Source of the DNA: Egicoccus sp. AB-alg2
GTDB taxonomy: Bacteria > Actinomycetota > Nitriliruptoria > Nitriliruptorales > Nitriliruptoraceae
Direction of reading: 5' to 3'
Length of the DNA: 64,000 nt
NCBI RefSeq assembly: GCF_041821065.1
Contig: NZ_JBGUAX010000007.1
Location: 124,001-188,000 of the forward strand
Position numbers and translations under genes: made by a program. The notes under the pieces are model-generated. The model saw only the letters and a list, made by a program, of their open reading frames with translations. It ran no database searches and had not been told where the DNA came from. Positions 28,702 through 37,551 of the stretch are shown here, one piece after another; position 1 is the stretch's first letter; every line of letters begins with the position of its first letter.

Positions 28702-28917
28702 GTGGACCTCCAGGGTCGGTGTCGGATCCCGTGCTCGGGTGTGCCGTCCACCCTGCTGGCGGGCGCCTCGCCGCGCGTCCACTGCCGGTCGTCACCTGGA
28801 GGCTTCCCGGGCGGATCTCCAGCCCCACGTGTCCGCCCGCTCGGACGACCTGGGTCGTACCTCGATGACGACCTGGATCTGACGTTCGGAGCGACCCTCC
28901 TTCGCTATCGTCGGCCG

Positions 28918-30141
28918 ATGATCGCCATCTTCCGCCGACTGCCGCGCCCGCCGGCCACCGACGTCGCCATCGCCGCGGCGTTCGTCGCCATCGGCCAGGC
29001 CATCCACTGGGGCCAGCTGGACGGTCAGGTGACCTGGAGCGCGTCGCGTCCACTGAACGCGACGATGAACCTGCTCTTCCTCGTGCCGTTGGCGTGGCGG
29101 CGTCGCGCCCCGCTGGCCGCCGTGTCCTTCGCGGTGGCCGTGTACCTGTTGACCATGCCGGTCCTCGGGCACGACATCACGTTTCTGACGGGTGGCGTGC
29201 CGCTGATTCTGATGACTGCCTCCGCCGCCTACTGCTGCCCCCGCCCTCGGGCTGTGCTCGCGGCCATCGTCGGCGTCCTGGGACTGGCCGCCGCGTCGCT
29301 GTCCACGCCCGAGCTCAACCACTGGGACGCCTTCGCCTGGAACCTCGGGTTCCTGCTCGTCCCCTGGCTTGGGGCGCGCGGCATCCGTGTGCGCGAGCGC
29401 CGGGCCGCGGCGCTCGCCACCGAGCTCGCCGAGGAGCGGGCGGCCAGGGACGCTGCCCGGCGTGAGGCCGCCGCGGCGGAACGCGCCCACATCGCCCGCG
29501 AACTGCACGACATCGTCGCCCACAGCGTGTCGATGATGGTCATCCAGGTCGGCGCGGCACGGATGCGGTTGCAGCTCGGGGACGCCGAGGCGGAAACCCC
29601 GCTGCTCGACGCCGAGGAGGCCGGCAGGCAGACGCTCGACGACCTGCGCCGCCTCCTCGGGGTGCTGCGCGCCGACGAAGGCCTCGCCGGGGCCGGCGCG
29701 CATCCCGCGCCGCCGCAACCTGGCCTGGCGAGACTCGAGACGCTGATCGGGCCGGTCCGTGAGGCGGGGCTCGACGTCGACGTGCAGATCGCGGGCGACC
29801 CGGTGGCGCTCCCCGCCGGCCTCGACCTCACGGCCTACCGGATCGTGCAGGAGTCGCTGACCAACACGCTCAAGCACAGCGGCGCGGGCACGGCGACGGT
29901 ACGACTCACCTACACGCCCACGACCCTGTCCATCGAGGTCGGCGACGACGGGGTGGTCGGCCCCCCGTCCGACGGCACCGGGCACGGCCTGGTCGGCATC
30001 GGCGAGCGGGTGGCGCTGTACGGCGGCACCGTCACCGTCGGACGCGACGAGCACGGCGCCGGCTGGCATGTGCGTACCGAGCTGCCCCTGCCGCCGCCTG
30101 CCGACGATCGGCACGCCGCAGCGGCCGTTCCCACCTCGTGA
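28918..30141 (+). CDS. NarL-type sensor histidine kinase
   Basis: A 407-residue membrane kinase. The N-terminal part has five to six helices (about 15-165) and no obvious extracellular sensor domain. A coiled linker (ALATELAEERAARDAARREA) leads to the HisKA_3 dimerisation box IARELHDIVAHSVSMMVIQ with its phospho-accepting His. The ATPase domain has YRIVQESLTNTLKHSG and GHGLVGIGERV. The stop overlaps the regulator start by 4 bases, so the two are translationally coupled. TATCGT at 28903-28908 is only 9 bases before ATG 28918 and no ribosome site is seen, which suggests a leaderless transcript. Confidence 0.9.
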   Translation: MIAIFRRLPRPPATDVAIAAAFVAIGQAIHWGQLDGQVTWSASRPLNATMNLLFLVPLAWRRRAPLAAVSFAVAVYLLTMPVLGHDITFLTGGVPLILMTASAAYCCPRPRAVLAAIVGVLGLAAASLSTPELNHWDAFAWNLGFLLVPWLGARGIRVRERRAAALATELAEERAARDAARREAAAAERAHIARELHDIVAHSVSMMVIQVGAARMRLQLGDAEAETPLLDAEEAGRQTLDDLRRLLGVLRADEGLAGAGAHPAPPQPGLARLETLIGPVREAGLDVDVQIAGDPVALPAGLDLTAYRIVQESLTNTLKHSGAGTATVRLTYTPTTLSIEVGDDGVVGPPSDGTGHGLVGIGERVALYGGTVTVGRDEHGAGWHVRTELPLPPPADDRHAAAAVPTS

Positions 30142-30797
30142 TCCGCGTCCTCGTCGCCGACGACCAGGCACTCGTGCGTGGTGGGCTCGGCATGATCCTC
30201 GCCGCCCAGCCGGACATCGAGGTGGTCGGGATGGCGGAGGACGGCGCGCAGGCCGTCGACCTCGCGGCGGAGCTCGTGCCCGACCTCGTGCTGATGGACG
30301 TGCGCATGCCGGTGATGGACGGCCTGGAGGCCACCCGGCGGATCCTGGCCTCGTCGGGCGTGCGCCCGAAGGTGGTCATGCTCACGACCTTCGACGCCGA
30401 CGAGTACGTGTACGAAGCCCTCGCGGCGGGGGCGTCGGGATTCCTGCTCAAGGAGACCCGTCCCGAGGTGCTCGCGGACTCGGTGCGCACGGTGGTCGGC
30501 GGCGAAGCCCTGCTGGCGCCGGCCGTCCTGCGCCGACTCGTGGACCGGCACGCCCCGACGTCCGACGGCGTCGATGCCAGCCGGCTCGCGGTACTGACCG
30601 ACCGCGAGGTGGAGGTGCTGCGCCTGATCGCGCGCGGCGCGAGCAACGCGGAGCTGGCACGGACGCTGTGGATCAGCGAACCCACCGTGAAGACGCACAT
30701 CACGCGCATCTTCCGGAAGCTGGACCTGCGTGACCGGGCCCAGGCCGTCGTGCTCGCCTACGAGACCGGCCTCGTGAAGCCCGGCGAACCCGGCTGA
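30138..30797 (+). CDS. NarL/LuxR-family response regulator
   Basis: A 219-residue partner of the preceding kinase. The receiver domain (1-120) has VLVADDQALVRGGL, the phospho-accepting Asp in DLVLMDVRMPVMDG and the K of FLLKE. The C-terminal LuxR helix-turn-helix has LTDREVEVLRLIARGASNAE and ISEPTVKTHITRIFRKL. GTG 30138 overlaps the kinase stop (GTGA). Probable targets include its own operon and the divergent membrane protein. Confidence 0.93.
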   Translation: MIRVLVADDQALVRGGLGMILAAQPDIEVVGMAEDGAQAVDLAAELVPDLVLMDVRMPVMDGLEATRRILASSGVRPKVVMLTTFDADEYVYEALAAGASGFLLKETRPEVLADSVRTVVGGEALLAPAVLRRLVDRHAPTSDGVDASRLAVLTDREVEVLRLIARGASNAELARTLWISEPTVKTHITRIFRKLDLRDRAQAVVLAYETGLVKPGEPG

Positions 30798-30840
30798 CAG
30801 CCTCCCCGCTTCGCGGGCGAACCGACCGGCGCCCGTCACT

Positions 30841-31152
30841 TCACGCCGATCGCACCATCGACACGAGGTCGTCCGGCACGAGATGGAGGTAACGCGAGGC
30901 GTCCTCGGCGATGACCTTGCGCACGAAGGGGCATCTCGGCACGACCGCCAGCCCACGTTCCTCGACGTCAGCGAGCATGCCGGTCACGAGCTCCTTGCCG
31001 AGCCCTTCGCCGGCGTACGCCTCCTCGACCTCGGTGTGCAGGAACGTGATGCGCTGCCCGTCGAGCTGGTAGCCGGCGAACCCGGCGACCTCGCCGTCGA
31101 CCACGATCTCGTAGCGGTGCTCGTCGGGGTCGTCGCGCACGGTCGCGTTCAT
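30841..31152 (-). CDS. Small GNAT-fold N-acetyltransferase (YjdJ-like)
   Basis: A 103-residue single-domain protein of the short GNAT type: RYEIVVDGEVAGFAGYQLDG, FLHTEVEEAYAGEGLGKELV (acetyl-CoA loop GEGLGKEL) and VVPRCPFVRKVIAED. These small acetyltransferases are widespread and their substrates are unknown. Start ATG 31152 with no strong ribosome site. Convergent with the response regulator. Confidence 0.85.
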   Translation of the reverse strand: MNATVRDDPDEHRYEIVVDGEVAGFAGYQLDGQRITFLHTEVEEAYAGEGLGKELVTGMLADVEERGLAVVPRCPFVRKVIAEDASRYLHLVPDDLVSMVRSA

Positions 31153-31236
31153 GGGGGCCCTTCGGGCTCGGCGTCGTGGCCGAGGGTGCCACCGGTAGCG
31201 ACGTGCCTCGCGACCCGATCCCTCCGTTCGGGCCCC

Positions 31237-31695
31237 TCAACCGGCCCAGCGGTCGGCGAGGAGCACCTCGAGGTGGTCCAGGACGTCGTGGCGCTCGACG
31301 GCGGAGCGGCCCTCGAGGTCGCACGCGGCCCGCGCCCGCTCCTGCACCTCCGCCACCGTCGCCTGCTGCTGGTCCCACGGCTCCGACTCGACCACGTCGG
31401 CGGCCTCGCGCATCTGCCGGCACGCACGCTCCTCGGCGCCGGTCCCGGCAGGGCCCCAGACGACCCCGTTGAGCTCATCATGGGCGGACGCGACGAGCGC
31501 GTACGTCGCCGAGTCCGGGCCACCGAGTCCGAGCAGCTCGCGGACCACGCCCGGACGGTCGTGCCCTCCTCGGACGCGCTCGCCACCGGTCAGGCCCTCC
31601 AGGGCCCACAGGCCGGCGGCCACCACCCCGAGGAGGCCGACCACCACGACGCCCGTCCGCCGCCCGGACCGGCGGGTCGTCTGCTGCTTCGTCAC
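31237..31695 (-). CDS. Hypothetical protein with one N-terminal membrane helix
   Basis: A 152-residue protein. The basic start (TKQQTTRRSGRRTG) and one hydrophobic helix (VVVVGLLGVVAAGLWAL) resemble a signal anchor, so the rest is probably outside the cell. The remainder is soluble and helical, with SATYALVASAHDELNGVVWG, a Cys in RACRQMREAADVV and another in RAACDLEGRS, which might form a disulfide. No family is recognised. Start GTG 31695. It lies 68 bases after the VanZ-like gene on the same strand. Confidence 0.55.
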   Translation of the reverse strand: MTKQQTTRRSGRRTGVVVVGLLGVVAAGLWALEGLTGGERVRGGHDRPGVVRELLGLGGPDSATYALVASAHDELNGVVWGPAGTGAEERACRQMREAADVVESEPWDQQQATVAEVQERARAACDLEGRSAVERHDVLDHLEVLLADRWAG

Positions 31696-31763
31696 GCCGC
31701 TGCTCGCCCCTCGCTCGCCTGCGCAGGGACCCTAGTGGGCGCCGAAACGTCGGGCGGAGCGCC

Positions 31764-32321
31764 TCAACCCGTGCCCATGGGTTCGCGGCCGCGGCGGTCC
31801 CGGCGACTGCCGACGGCACGTCGGCGGCTGGGGCGCAGCGGTCGTGCCATGGCGCCCAGCAGCCCGCCGACGACCACGCCGGCGGTGTTCAGGATCAGGT
31901 CGTCGACGTTGGTGCCGCGCTCGGGGTGCAGCAGCTGCAGCACCTCGATGATCAGCGACACCGACGCACCGCCGGCGACGGCCGCGAGGTAGCGGGGACG
32001 CCGGCCCCGGAGCACGAAGAGGAAGCCGAGCGGCGCGAGCAGCAGGGTGTTGACCACCGCATAGGCGACCGGCGCGCCGTGCAGACGCTCGAACGGCGTG
32101 AGCACCACGTCGGGGCGGCCGCCGACCTCGAGGAAGGCGTCGAGCGGCGTGAGGGTCGCCACCGCGACGGCGACCAGCCAGCCCACGATGGCGCCGTCGA
32201 TCCAGGCGTCGCTGGTCGCCCGGTGCGCCGCGCGACGGCGCCGCCAGACGAGCACGCCGACGAGGACACCGACGGGCAACGCCGCGGACGCGGCGGCGAC
32301 GACGTCGATGGGGCCGAACAC
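31764..32321 (-). CDS. VanZ-like membrane protein
   Basis: A 185-residue protein with four to five membrane helices and the VanZ-family pattern: LVAVAVATLTPLDAF, PFERLHGAPVAYAVVNTLLLAPLGFLFVL, GASVSLIIEVLQLLHPERGTNVDDLILNTAGVVVGGLLG. VanZ homologues are linked to teicoplanin resistance in enterococci, but most family members have no known role. The C-terminus is strongly basic. GTG 32321 begins the membrane domain and has GAGG 10 bases upstream; the frame is open further to 32489. Divergent from the TetR gene. Confidence 0.82.
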   Translation of the reverse strand: MFGPIDVVAAASAALPVGVLVGVLVWRRRRAAHRATSDAWIDGAIVGWLVAVAVATLTPLDAFLEVGGRPDVVLTPFERLHGAPVAYAVVNTLLLAPLGFLFVLRGRRPRYLAAVAGGASVSLIIEVLQLLHPERGTNVDDLILNTAGVVVGGLLGAMARPLRPSRRRAVGSRRDRRGREPMGTG

Positions 32322-32450
32322 CGGTGCAGGACCTCGGGCACGAAGATGAGCGCAACGGGCCCACGCTATCCGCCGAGCACCGTCTGCTCCGCGGTCCGGG
32401 TGCAGACCGACGTCGGCGGTGCTGGCGCTTTCGTCCCGGCCGCCGGACCT

Positions 32451-32477
32451 TTCGGTCGGTCGGTCCGACCGGCCGAA
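32451..32477. promoter_or_regulatory. 27-base palindrome between VanZ-like and TetR genes
   Basis: Twelve of thirteen pairs match around a central T at 32464: TTCGGTCGGTCGG (32451-32463) and CCGACCGGCCGAA (32465-32477). It is a strong operator candidate, probably for the TetR protein encoded 126 bases downstream. Confidence 0.55.
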
Positions 32478-32602
32478 GCGCCGTGGCAACGCACGGTCGC
32501 GTGCGCTGTAGGCGTGGACGGCTGACCAACGACCAGGATGGCTACAGTCTGGTGCCGGGCCCGTCGAGACCGTTGCGGGTCCGGTCCGGAGCCGGTTTGA
32601 CC

Positions 32603-33235
32603 GTGCAACGCACCCGACGGAGCGTCAACGAGCGTCGTGAGGAGCTCGTGGACGCCACGTTGGCGATCCTTGCGACCGAAGGCCTGTCGGCGGCCACCAC
32701 CCGCCGCATCACCGACGAAGCCGACATGGCACTCGGTGCCTTTCATTACGCGTTTCGCTCCAAGGACGAGTTGCTGCGTGCCGTCATCGAGCGGATGGCG
32801 AACCAGATCGACGACGCCATACGCGCCGCCGTGGCCGCCGATGGGGAGAACCTCGCCAGCGCCCTCGAAGCGATCGTGCAGGCGTACTGGGACTACGTCG
32901 AAGGCACGCCGCACGTCCAGCTCGCGCAGTTCGAACTCACCATCCACGCCTTGCGCGACCCGGACCTCGAGCCCCTCGCCGCGTGGCACTACCAGCGGTT
33001 GGCCGGCACCGTGTCCTCGGTCATCGCGACCGTTCCCGGGGCACCGGACGAGCTCGAGCGCGAGCAACTGGCTCGCTACCTCATCGCCACGATGGACGGG
33101 CTGATCCTGCACCACTGCGTGCAGGCCGACCTCACGTCCGCACGTGACCGGTTGCAGCGCTACCTCGCGGCTCTCCACGCGGCACCGTGGGCGCAGCACG
33201 TCAACGGCCAGGCGCGACCCGGCACCCCGGCCTAG
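32603..33235 (+). CDS. TetR-family transcription regulator
   Basis: A 210-residue repressor. The N-terminal helix-turn-helix has ERREELVDATLAILATEGLS, AATTRRITDEADMALGAFHY and AFRSKDELLRAVIERM. The C-terminal ligand domain has LEAIVQAYWDYVEGTPHVQL and LARYLIATMDGLILHHCVQAD. It is convergent with an acyl-CoA dehydrogenase 29 bases away, and such neighbours often sense acyl-CoA or other lipids; this is inference. GTG 32603 fits the usual start; the ribosome site (CGGAG) is about 11 bases upstream. Confidence 0.88.
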   Translation: MQRTRRSVNERREELVDATLAILATEGLSAATTRRITDEADMALGAFHYAFRSKDELLRAVIERMANQIDDAIRAAVAADGENLASALEAIVQAYWDYVEGTPHVQLAQFELTIHALRDPDLEPLAAWHYQRLAGTVSSVIATVPGAPDELEREQLARYLIATMDGLILHHCVQADLTSARDRLQRYLAALHAAPWAQHVNGQARPGTPA

Positions 33236-33263
33236 CCGGAGCGGCGTCTGCGGCCCGACGCGC

Positions 33264-34409
33264 TCAGAGGCCCATCGAGCGGCCGATGATCTCCTTCATG
33301 ATCTCGTTCGTGCCGCCGTAGATGCGCTGCACGCGGGCGTCCACGAAGGCCCGCGCGATCGGGTACTCGCGCATGTAGCCGTAGCCGCCGTGCAGCTGCA
33401 CGCACTGGTCGACCACCCGTCCGAGCAGCTCCGTCGTCCAGTACTTGGCCATCGCGGCCTCGTCGACCCCGAGCCGTCCCTCGGTGTGCAGTTCGATGCA
33501 ACGATCGACGAACTGCTGGCCGATCGTGACCTCGGTGCGCAGTTCGGCGAGGACGAAGCGCGAGTTCTGGAACGAGCCGATCGCGCGGCCGAACGCCTGC
33601 CGCTCCTTGCAGTAGGTGATCGTCTGCTCGAGCGCTGCCGCTGCCCCGGCGATGGCCGCGACGGCGATGGACAGCCGCTCCTGCGGAAGCGCCTGCATGA
33701 GGTGGACGAACCCGTGGCCCTCCTCGCCGAGGAGGTGGTCGGCGGGCACGCGCACGTCCTCGAAGAACAACTCGGCCGTGTCCTGCGCGTGCATGCCGAT
33801 CTTGTCGAGCTTGCGGCCCCGCGTGAAGCCGGGCATGCCCTCCTCGACCAGGAGCAGGCTGATCCCGCCGTGCGCCGCGGACGGGTCGGTCTTGGCCACC
33901 ACGATCACGAGGTCGGCGAGGATGCCGTTGGTGATGAAGGTCTTGGCCCCGTTCAGCAGGTAGCTGCCGTCGGGCTGACGCAGCGCGGTGGTGGCGACCG
34001 CGCCCAGGTCCGAGCCGGTGGCGGGTTCGGTCATCGCGATCGCCGTGACCGTGTCGCCGCTGGCCATCGCCGGCAGCCACCGCTTCTTCTGCTCGTCGGT
34101 GGCGTGCGCGAGCAGGTAGGGCACGACCACGTCGTTGTGCAGTGGGAAGCCCACCCCGCTGGCGCCGACGCGACTCAGCTCCTCGGTGATCACGACGTTG
34201 TAGCGGAAGTCCGGGACACCACCTCCGCCGTACTCCTCGGGGACGTCGGTGCACAGCAGCCCCTGCGCGCCGGCACGCCGCCACAGTTCGCGTGGCACGT
34301 GCCCCTGCTGCTCCCAGTCAGCGTGGTGGGGCGCGATCTCCTCGTCGACGAAACGCGCGACCGTGGCCCGGAAGGCCTCGTGCTCCTCGCCGAAGATGCG
34401 TCGCTCCAC
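33264..34409 (-). CDS. Acyl-CoA dehydrogenase
   Basis: A 381-residue FAD enzyme. The helical N-terminal domain is followed by the FAD/substrate loop AIAMTEPATGSDLGAVATTA and FITNGILADLVIVVAKTD. The C-terminal helical domain has ERQAFGRAIGSFQNSRFVLA, VDQCVQLHGGYGYMREYPIARAFVDARVQRIYGGTNEIMKEIIGR. The Glu of YGGTNEIM is the usual catalytic base position. Substrate chain length is unknown. Electrons would go to ETF and then probably to the EtfD-like reductase at 22 kb. GTG 34409 is chosen because GGAGAG lies 8 bases upstream; GTG 34430 is possible. Confidence 0.93.
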   Translation of the reverse strand: MERRIFGEEHEAFRATVARFVDEEIAPHHADWEQQGHVPRELWRRAGAQGLLCTDVPEEYGGGGVPDFRYNVVITEELSRVGASGVGFPLHNDVVVPYLLAHATDEQKKRWLPAMASGDTVTAIAMTEPATGSDLGAVATTALRQPDGSYLLNGAKTFITNGILADLVIVVAKTDPSAAHGGISLLLVEEGMPGFTRGRKLDKIGMHAQDTAELFFEDVRVPADHLLGEEGHGFVHLMQALPQERLSIAVAAIAGAAAALEQTITYCKERQAFGRAIGSFQNSRFVLAELRTEVTIGQQFVDRCIELHTEGRLGVDEAAMAKYWTTELLGRVVDQCVQLHGGYGYMREYPIARAFVDARVQRIYGGTNEIMKEIIGRSMGL

Positions 34410-34433
34410 GACCGGCTCTCTCCCGTCCACTCG

Positions 34434-34456
34434 GAACGATCCCTGACAGATCGTTC
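34434..34456. promoter_or_regulatory. Palindromic operator candidate upstream of the acyl-CoA dehydrogenase
   Basis: A perfect inverted repeat GAACGATC (34434-34441), 7-base spacer, GATCGTTC (34449-34456), 25-47 bases upstream of the acyl-CoA dehydrogenase start and near the divergent M14 gene. Size and place suit a TetR-type site. Confidence 0.5.
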
Positions 34457-34591
34457 GCCCTCCCAGGCGACGGTAGCGCCTTCGCGGCCCTCGGCGTCAT
34501 CCGTGGCGCACGGTTCCTCGCCACCCCTTGGCACCGGACCTTCGTCCAGGGTAGGAACACCCCCGCTATTCACCGGGGGATGGGAGTCCCT

Positions 34592-37159
34592 GTGACGATG
34601 GGAGCACACGTGTTCAGACGCCGATTGGCGGCCGCACTGGCCGCCGCAGCCCTGCCCTTGTCCGCACTACCGACGGTGGCGGTCGCCCAGGAGGCCGCGC
34701 CGGGAGCCTCGGAGAACGCGCCGTTCGGGCGCCTGCCCGAGGACCGTGGCCCGGCCATCGATGTCCCGGGGCGCCGCGTGGTGGAGTCGACGCCGCGCGA
34801 GACCCTGCCAGGGCAGCCGCGCAACGACGTGATCGAGGACGTGCCGGTCGACCCCGGCGACGCCTCGATCCCGCTCAACCTGATCCCGTACCACGAGATC
34901 CCGCCGGCGCTGCGCGCTCTGCAGGAGAGCGACCGGATCAGCGTGGAGATCATCGGGCAGTCGGTGCAGGGCCGCGACCTGCACCTCGTGGTCGCCACCA
35001 GCCCGATGAGCAACGCCGAGTGGGCGGAGTGGCAGGAGCTGTCGGACCTGCGCACGGCCGACCCCGACGCGGCCATGGCCCTGCTCGAGGCCGGCGGGTA
35101 CGACGACTGGAAGTCGCCGCTGTTCATCAACAACAACATCCACGGCAACGAGTGGGAGGGCACCGACGCGGCGCTGGAGGTGCTTGAGGACCTGGCGTTC
35201 TCCGACGACGCGGAGACCGTCAAGTTGCTCGACGAGCACGTGATCGCCTTCGTGGTCACCAACAACCCGGACGGGCGCGTGAACGCGACGCGGGCGAACG
35301 CCAACGGCTTCGACATGAACCGCGACTACATCACGCAGTCGCAGCCCGAGGTCCGCATCGTCCGTGACCAGATCATCCGCTACGACCCGCTGACGTTCCT
35401 CGACCAGCACGGCTACGTGGGCTGCACGCTGATCGAGCCGACCACCGGGCCGCACGGCGACAACTACGAGTACGACCTCTACATCCGTCACGCGCTGCGC
35501 AACGCGCTGTCGATGGAGCAGGCCGTCGTCGCGCTGGGCCAGACCTATCCGAACGCGACGTGTTCCGACGGGCAGGGCGGCCAGCGCACCCGCATCCCCT
35601 ACCGCAACAACACCACCGGCTGGGACGACTGGCCGCCGATCTTCACCCCGATGTACGCGATGTACCACGGCTCGGTCGGGCACACCATCGAGTTCCCGTT
35701 GAACCCGCGCAGCAGCGCCCTGACGGAAGCCGACCGGCACGAGCGGACCCGGATCAACACCGCCATCTCGCGCGCCACGATGGAGGGCAACTTCGCCTAC
35801 GCCAACGAGAACCGGATCGAGCTGCTCAGGGACCAGATCGAGATCTACCGCCGCGGCGTCCACGGTGAGCCGCTGCGCCCGATCGACGACCCGCTCGCCC
35901 TCGAGTTGGCGGCCGGCGACAACGCCCAGACGGTGGAGATCGACCTGCCCCGTGCCTACGTGATCCCGGTCGGCGACGTCCAGCGCAGCGACTCGGCGGC
36001 GGCACGCGTCGTGCAGTTCCTGCTCGACAACGACGTCGAGGTGCAGCGGGCCGAGAAGGCGTTCACGCTGAACGGCACGCGCTACCCGGCGGGCTCGTAC
36101 GTGGTCGACGGGCACCAGGCCAAGCGCGGCATGGCCAACGTCATCCTCGACACCGGCCGTGACGTCACCGACGCCTACCCGACGATGTACGACATCGCGG
36201 CGTGGAGCATCGGTGAGCTGTGGGGTGCCCGCGTGGACCGCATCGCGGACGGCAGCCTCGACAACGTGCGTTCGGCCCCGATCCACGCGCCGGTCCGGAC
36301 CGGGTCGGTCGCACCGGGCAACCGCTCGCACTACGCCTTCACCGTGGACTCGAAGTTCGGCGTGCAGGCCGTCAACGACCTGCTGACCGCGGGCGTCGAG
36401 CTGTCGCGGACGCCGGACGGCACGTTCGTCGTGCCCGGCTCGGCGCTCGCACAGATCCGTGAACTGGCCACGACCCGTGGGATCGTCTTCGAGGCGATCA
36501 CCCCCGCACGGGTGCGGACGGCGGAGCCGTTCGACACCTTCCGGATCGGCATCAGTGCGCCGAACGACGAGGCGTACGCGCTGCGCGAACTCGGCTACGA
36601 CGTCACGGTCGTCAACCACACGGGCTTCAACAACGGCTCGTACGCGTTCGACGACTTCGATGCCTTCTACGTCAGCAGCACGGCGTTCAACCCGCTGAAC
36701 CTGAACGCCACCCAGCAGCAGGCCTTCGCGGACTGGCTGGCGGCGGGCAACGCGGTCGCGCTGCGTGGCGCGAACGGCAAGACCTTCAGCGACCGTGCCC
36801 AGCTCTTGGTCACGGAGCTGGGTCCGGTCCGCAGCGACGCCAACGGCATCGTGGCGGTGGTCAACGATCCCGACTCCCGGATCACCGGTGACGCCGGGCC
36901 ACGCTCGTTCGTGAACTCGCCGCGCTGGTTCACGAGCTACCCGGAGACCGCGAACGTCGACCAGCACCTGGCCGAGGGGGACTTCTTCCTCGCCGGCCAC
37001 TGGATCGGCAACGCGGCCGCGGCGGGACAGCCGGTGGTGATCAGTGACACGGCGCGCGGCGCCCACGTCACGATGTTCACCACCGAGCCGCTGTACCGCA
37101 ACCACTCGGAGGGCCTGTTCATCCAGGTCGCCGAGGCGTTGTGGGCCACGGCCGACTGA
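34592..37159 (+). CDS. Large secreted M14-family metallocarboxypeptidase
   Basis: An exported protein of about 855 residues. The signal peptide contains RRRLAAALAAAALPLSAL and ends near VAVAQ. The M14 domain (about 70-400) has the zinc motif NNNIHGNEWEG, substrate-binding NANGFDMNRDY, a later zinc His in FLDQHGYVGC and the catalytic Glu in GHTIEFPLN. The second half (about 430-855) includes a region like a class I glutamine-amidotransferase or ThuA fold (FDAFYVSSTAFNPLNLNATQ, then FADWLAAGNAVALRG). Substrate unknown. Start is uncertain: GTG 34592, ATG 34598 and GTG 34610 are in frame, the two GTGs each 5 bases after GGGAG. ATG 34580 is also in frame. Confidence 0.88.
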   Translation: MTMGAHVFRRRLAAALAAAALPLSALPTVAVAQEAAPGASENAPFGRLPEDRGPAIDVPGRRVVESTPRETLPGQPRNDVIEDVPVDPGDASIPLNLIPYHEIPPALRALQESDRISVEIIGQSVQGRDLHLVVATSPMSNAEWAEWQELSDLRTADPDAAMALLEAGGYDDWKSPLFINNNIHGNEWEGTDAALEVLEDLAFSDDAETVKLLDEHVIAFVVTNNPDGRVNATRANANGFDMNRDYITQSQPEVRIVRDQIIRYDPLTFLDQHGYVGCTLIEPTTGPHGDNYEYDLYIRHALRNALSMEQAVVALGQTYPNATCSDGQGGQRTRIPYRNNTTGWDDWPPIFTPMYAMYHGSVGHTIEFPLNPRSSALTEADRHERTRINTAISRATMEGNFAYANENRIELLRDQIEIYRRGVHGEPLRPIDDPLALELAAGDNAQTVEIDLPRAYVIPVGDVQRSDSAAARVVQFLLDNDVEVQRAEKAFTLNGTRYPAGSYVVDGHQAKRGMANVILDTGRDVTDAYPTMYDIAAWSIGELWGARVDRIADGSLDNVRSAPIHAPVRTGSVAPGNRSHYAFTVDSKFGVQAVNDLLTAGVELSRTPDGTFVVPGSALAQIRELATTRGIVFEAITPARVRTAEPFDTFRIGISAPNDEAYALRELGYDVTVVNHTGFNNGSYAFDDFDAFYVSSTAFNPLNLNATQQQAFADWLAAGNAVALRGANGKTFSDRAQLLVTELGPVRSDANGIVAVVNDPDSRITGDAGPRSFVNSPRWFTSYPETANVDQHLAEGDFFLAGHWIGNAAAAGQPVVISDTARGAHVTMFTTEPLYRNHSEGLFIQVAEALWATAD

Positions 37160-37181
37160 CCCACGCGCACGCAGCAGGACC

Positions 37182-37212
37182 GGTGGGCCGGCGCGATTCG
37201 CGCCGGCCCACC
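37182..37212. terminator. Bidirectional terminator after the large M14 gene
   Basis: Perfect 14-base arms GGTGGGCCGGCGCG (37182-37195) and CGCGCCGGCCCACC (37199-37212), loop ATT, followed by GCCGTTTCTCC. It lies 22 bases after the M14 stop and 17 bases after the end of the convergent small membrane gene. Confidence 0.85.
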
Positions 37213-37229
37213 GCCGTTTCTCCGTCGGG

Positions 37230-37469
37230 TCAGATGAGACCCTGACGTTGCAGGGCGACCACGCCGATCACGGTCAGCACCGCGCCCACCCCGACACGCA
37301 GCCAGAGCGCGATCAGCCGGCCGCGCGGCAGCTCCTCGCCGGCCGTGGCGCCCGGGAACTCGCCGGTGCGCCGGTAGCGCAGCAGGGCGGCCAGCGTGCC
37401 GAGCGCCATCGCCGCCCCCACCGCCGCGAAGCTGCCGACCAGCAGGAAGGACCAGGACGGGTCACTCAT
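37230..37469 (-). CDS. Small two-helix membrane protein
   Basis: A 79-residue protein with two hydrophobic helices (about 7-31, SFLLVGSFAAVGAAMALGTLA; and about 55-73, WLRVGVGAVLTVIGVVAL) joined by a basic loop (RYRRTGEFPGATAGEELPRG). No recognised family. ATG 37469 is preceded by GAGAG. Divergent from the lipoprotein gene at 37552. Confidence 0.65.
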   Translation of the reverse strand: MSDPSWSFLLVGSFAAVGAAMALGTLAALLRYRRTGEFPGATAGEELPRGRLIALWLRVGVGAVLTVIGVVALQRQGLI

Positions 37470-37551
37470 GGACGACTCTCGAAGGCGGCGATTCGAACGC
37501 GACAGTCTACGGTGACGGGCAGGACCCCCGATCACGATGCGAGGCACCTGC

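Noticed and set aside
34667-37105. An 812-codon minus-strand ORF opposite the large M14 gene
   Set aside because: Same reason: the plus strand carries a signal peptide and all M14 motifs; the antisense product is an Arg/Val/Asp-rich artefact.
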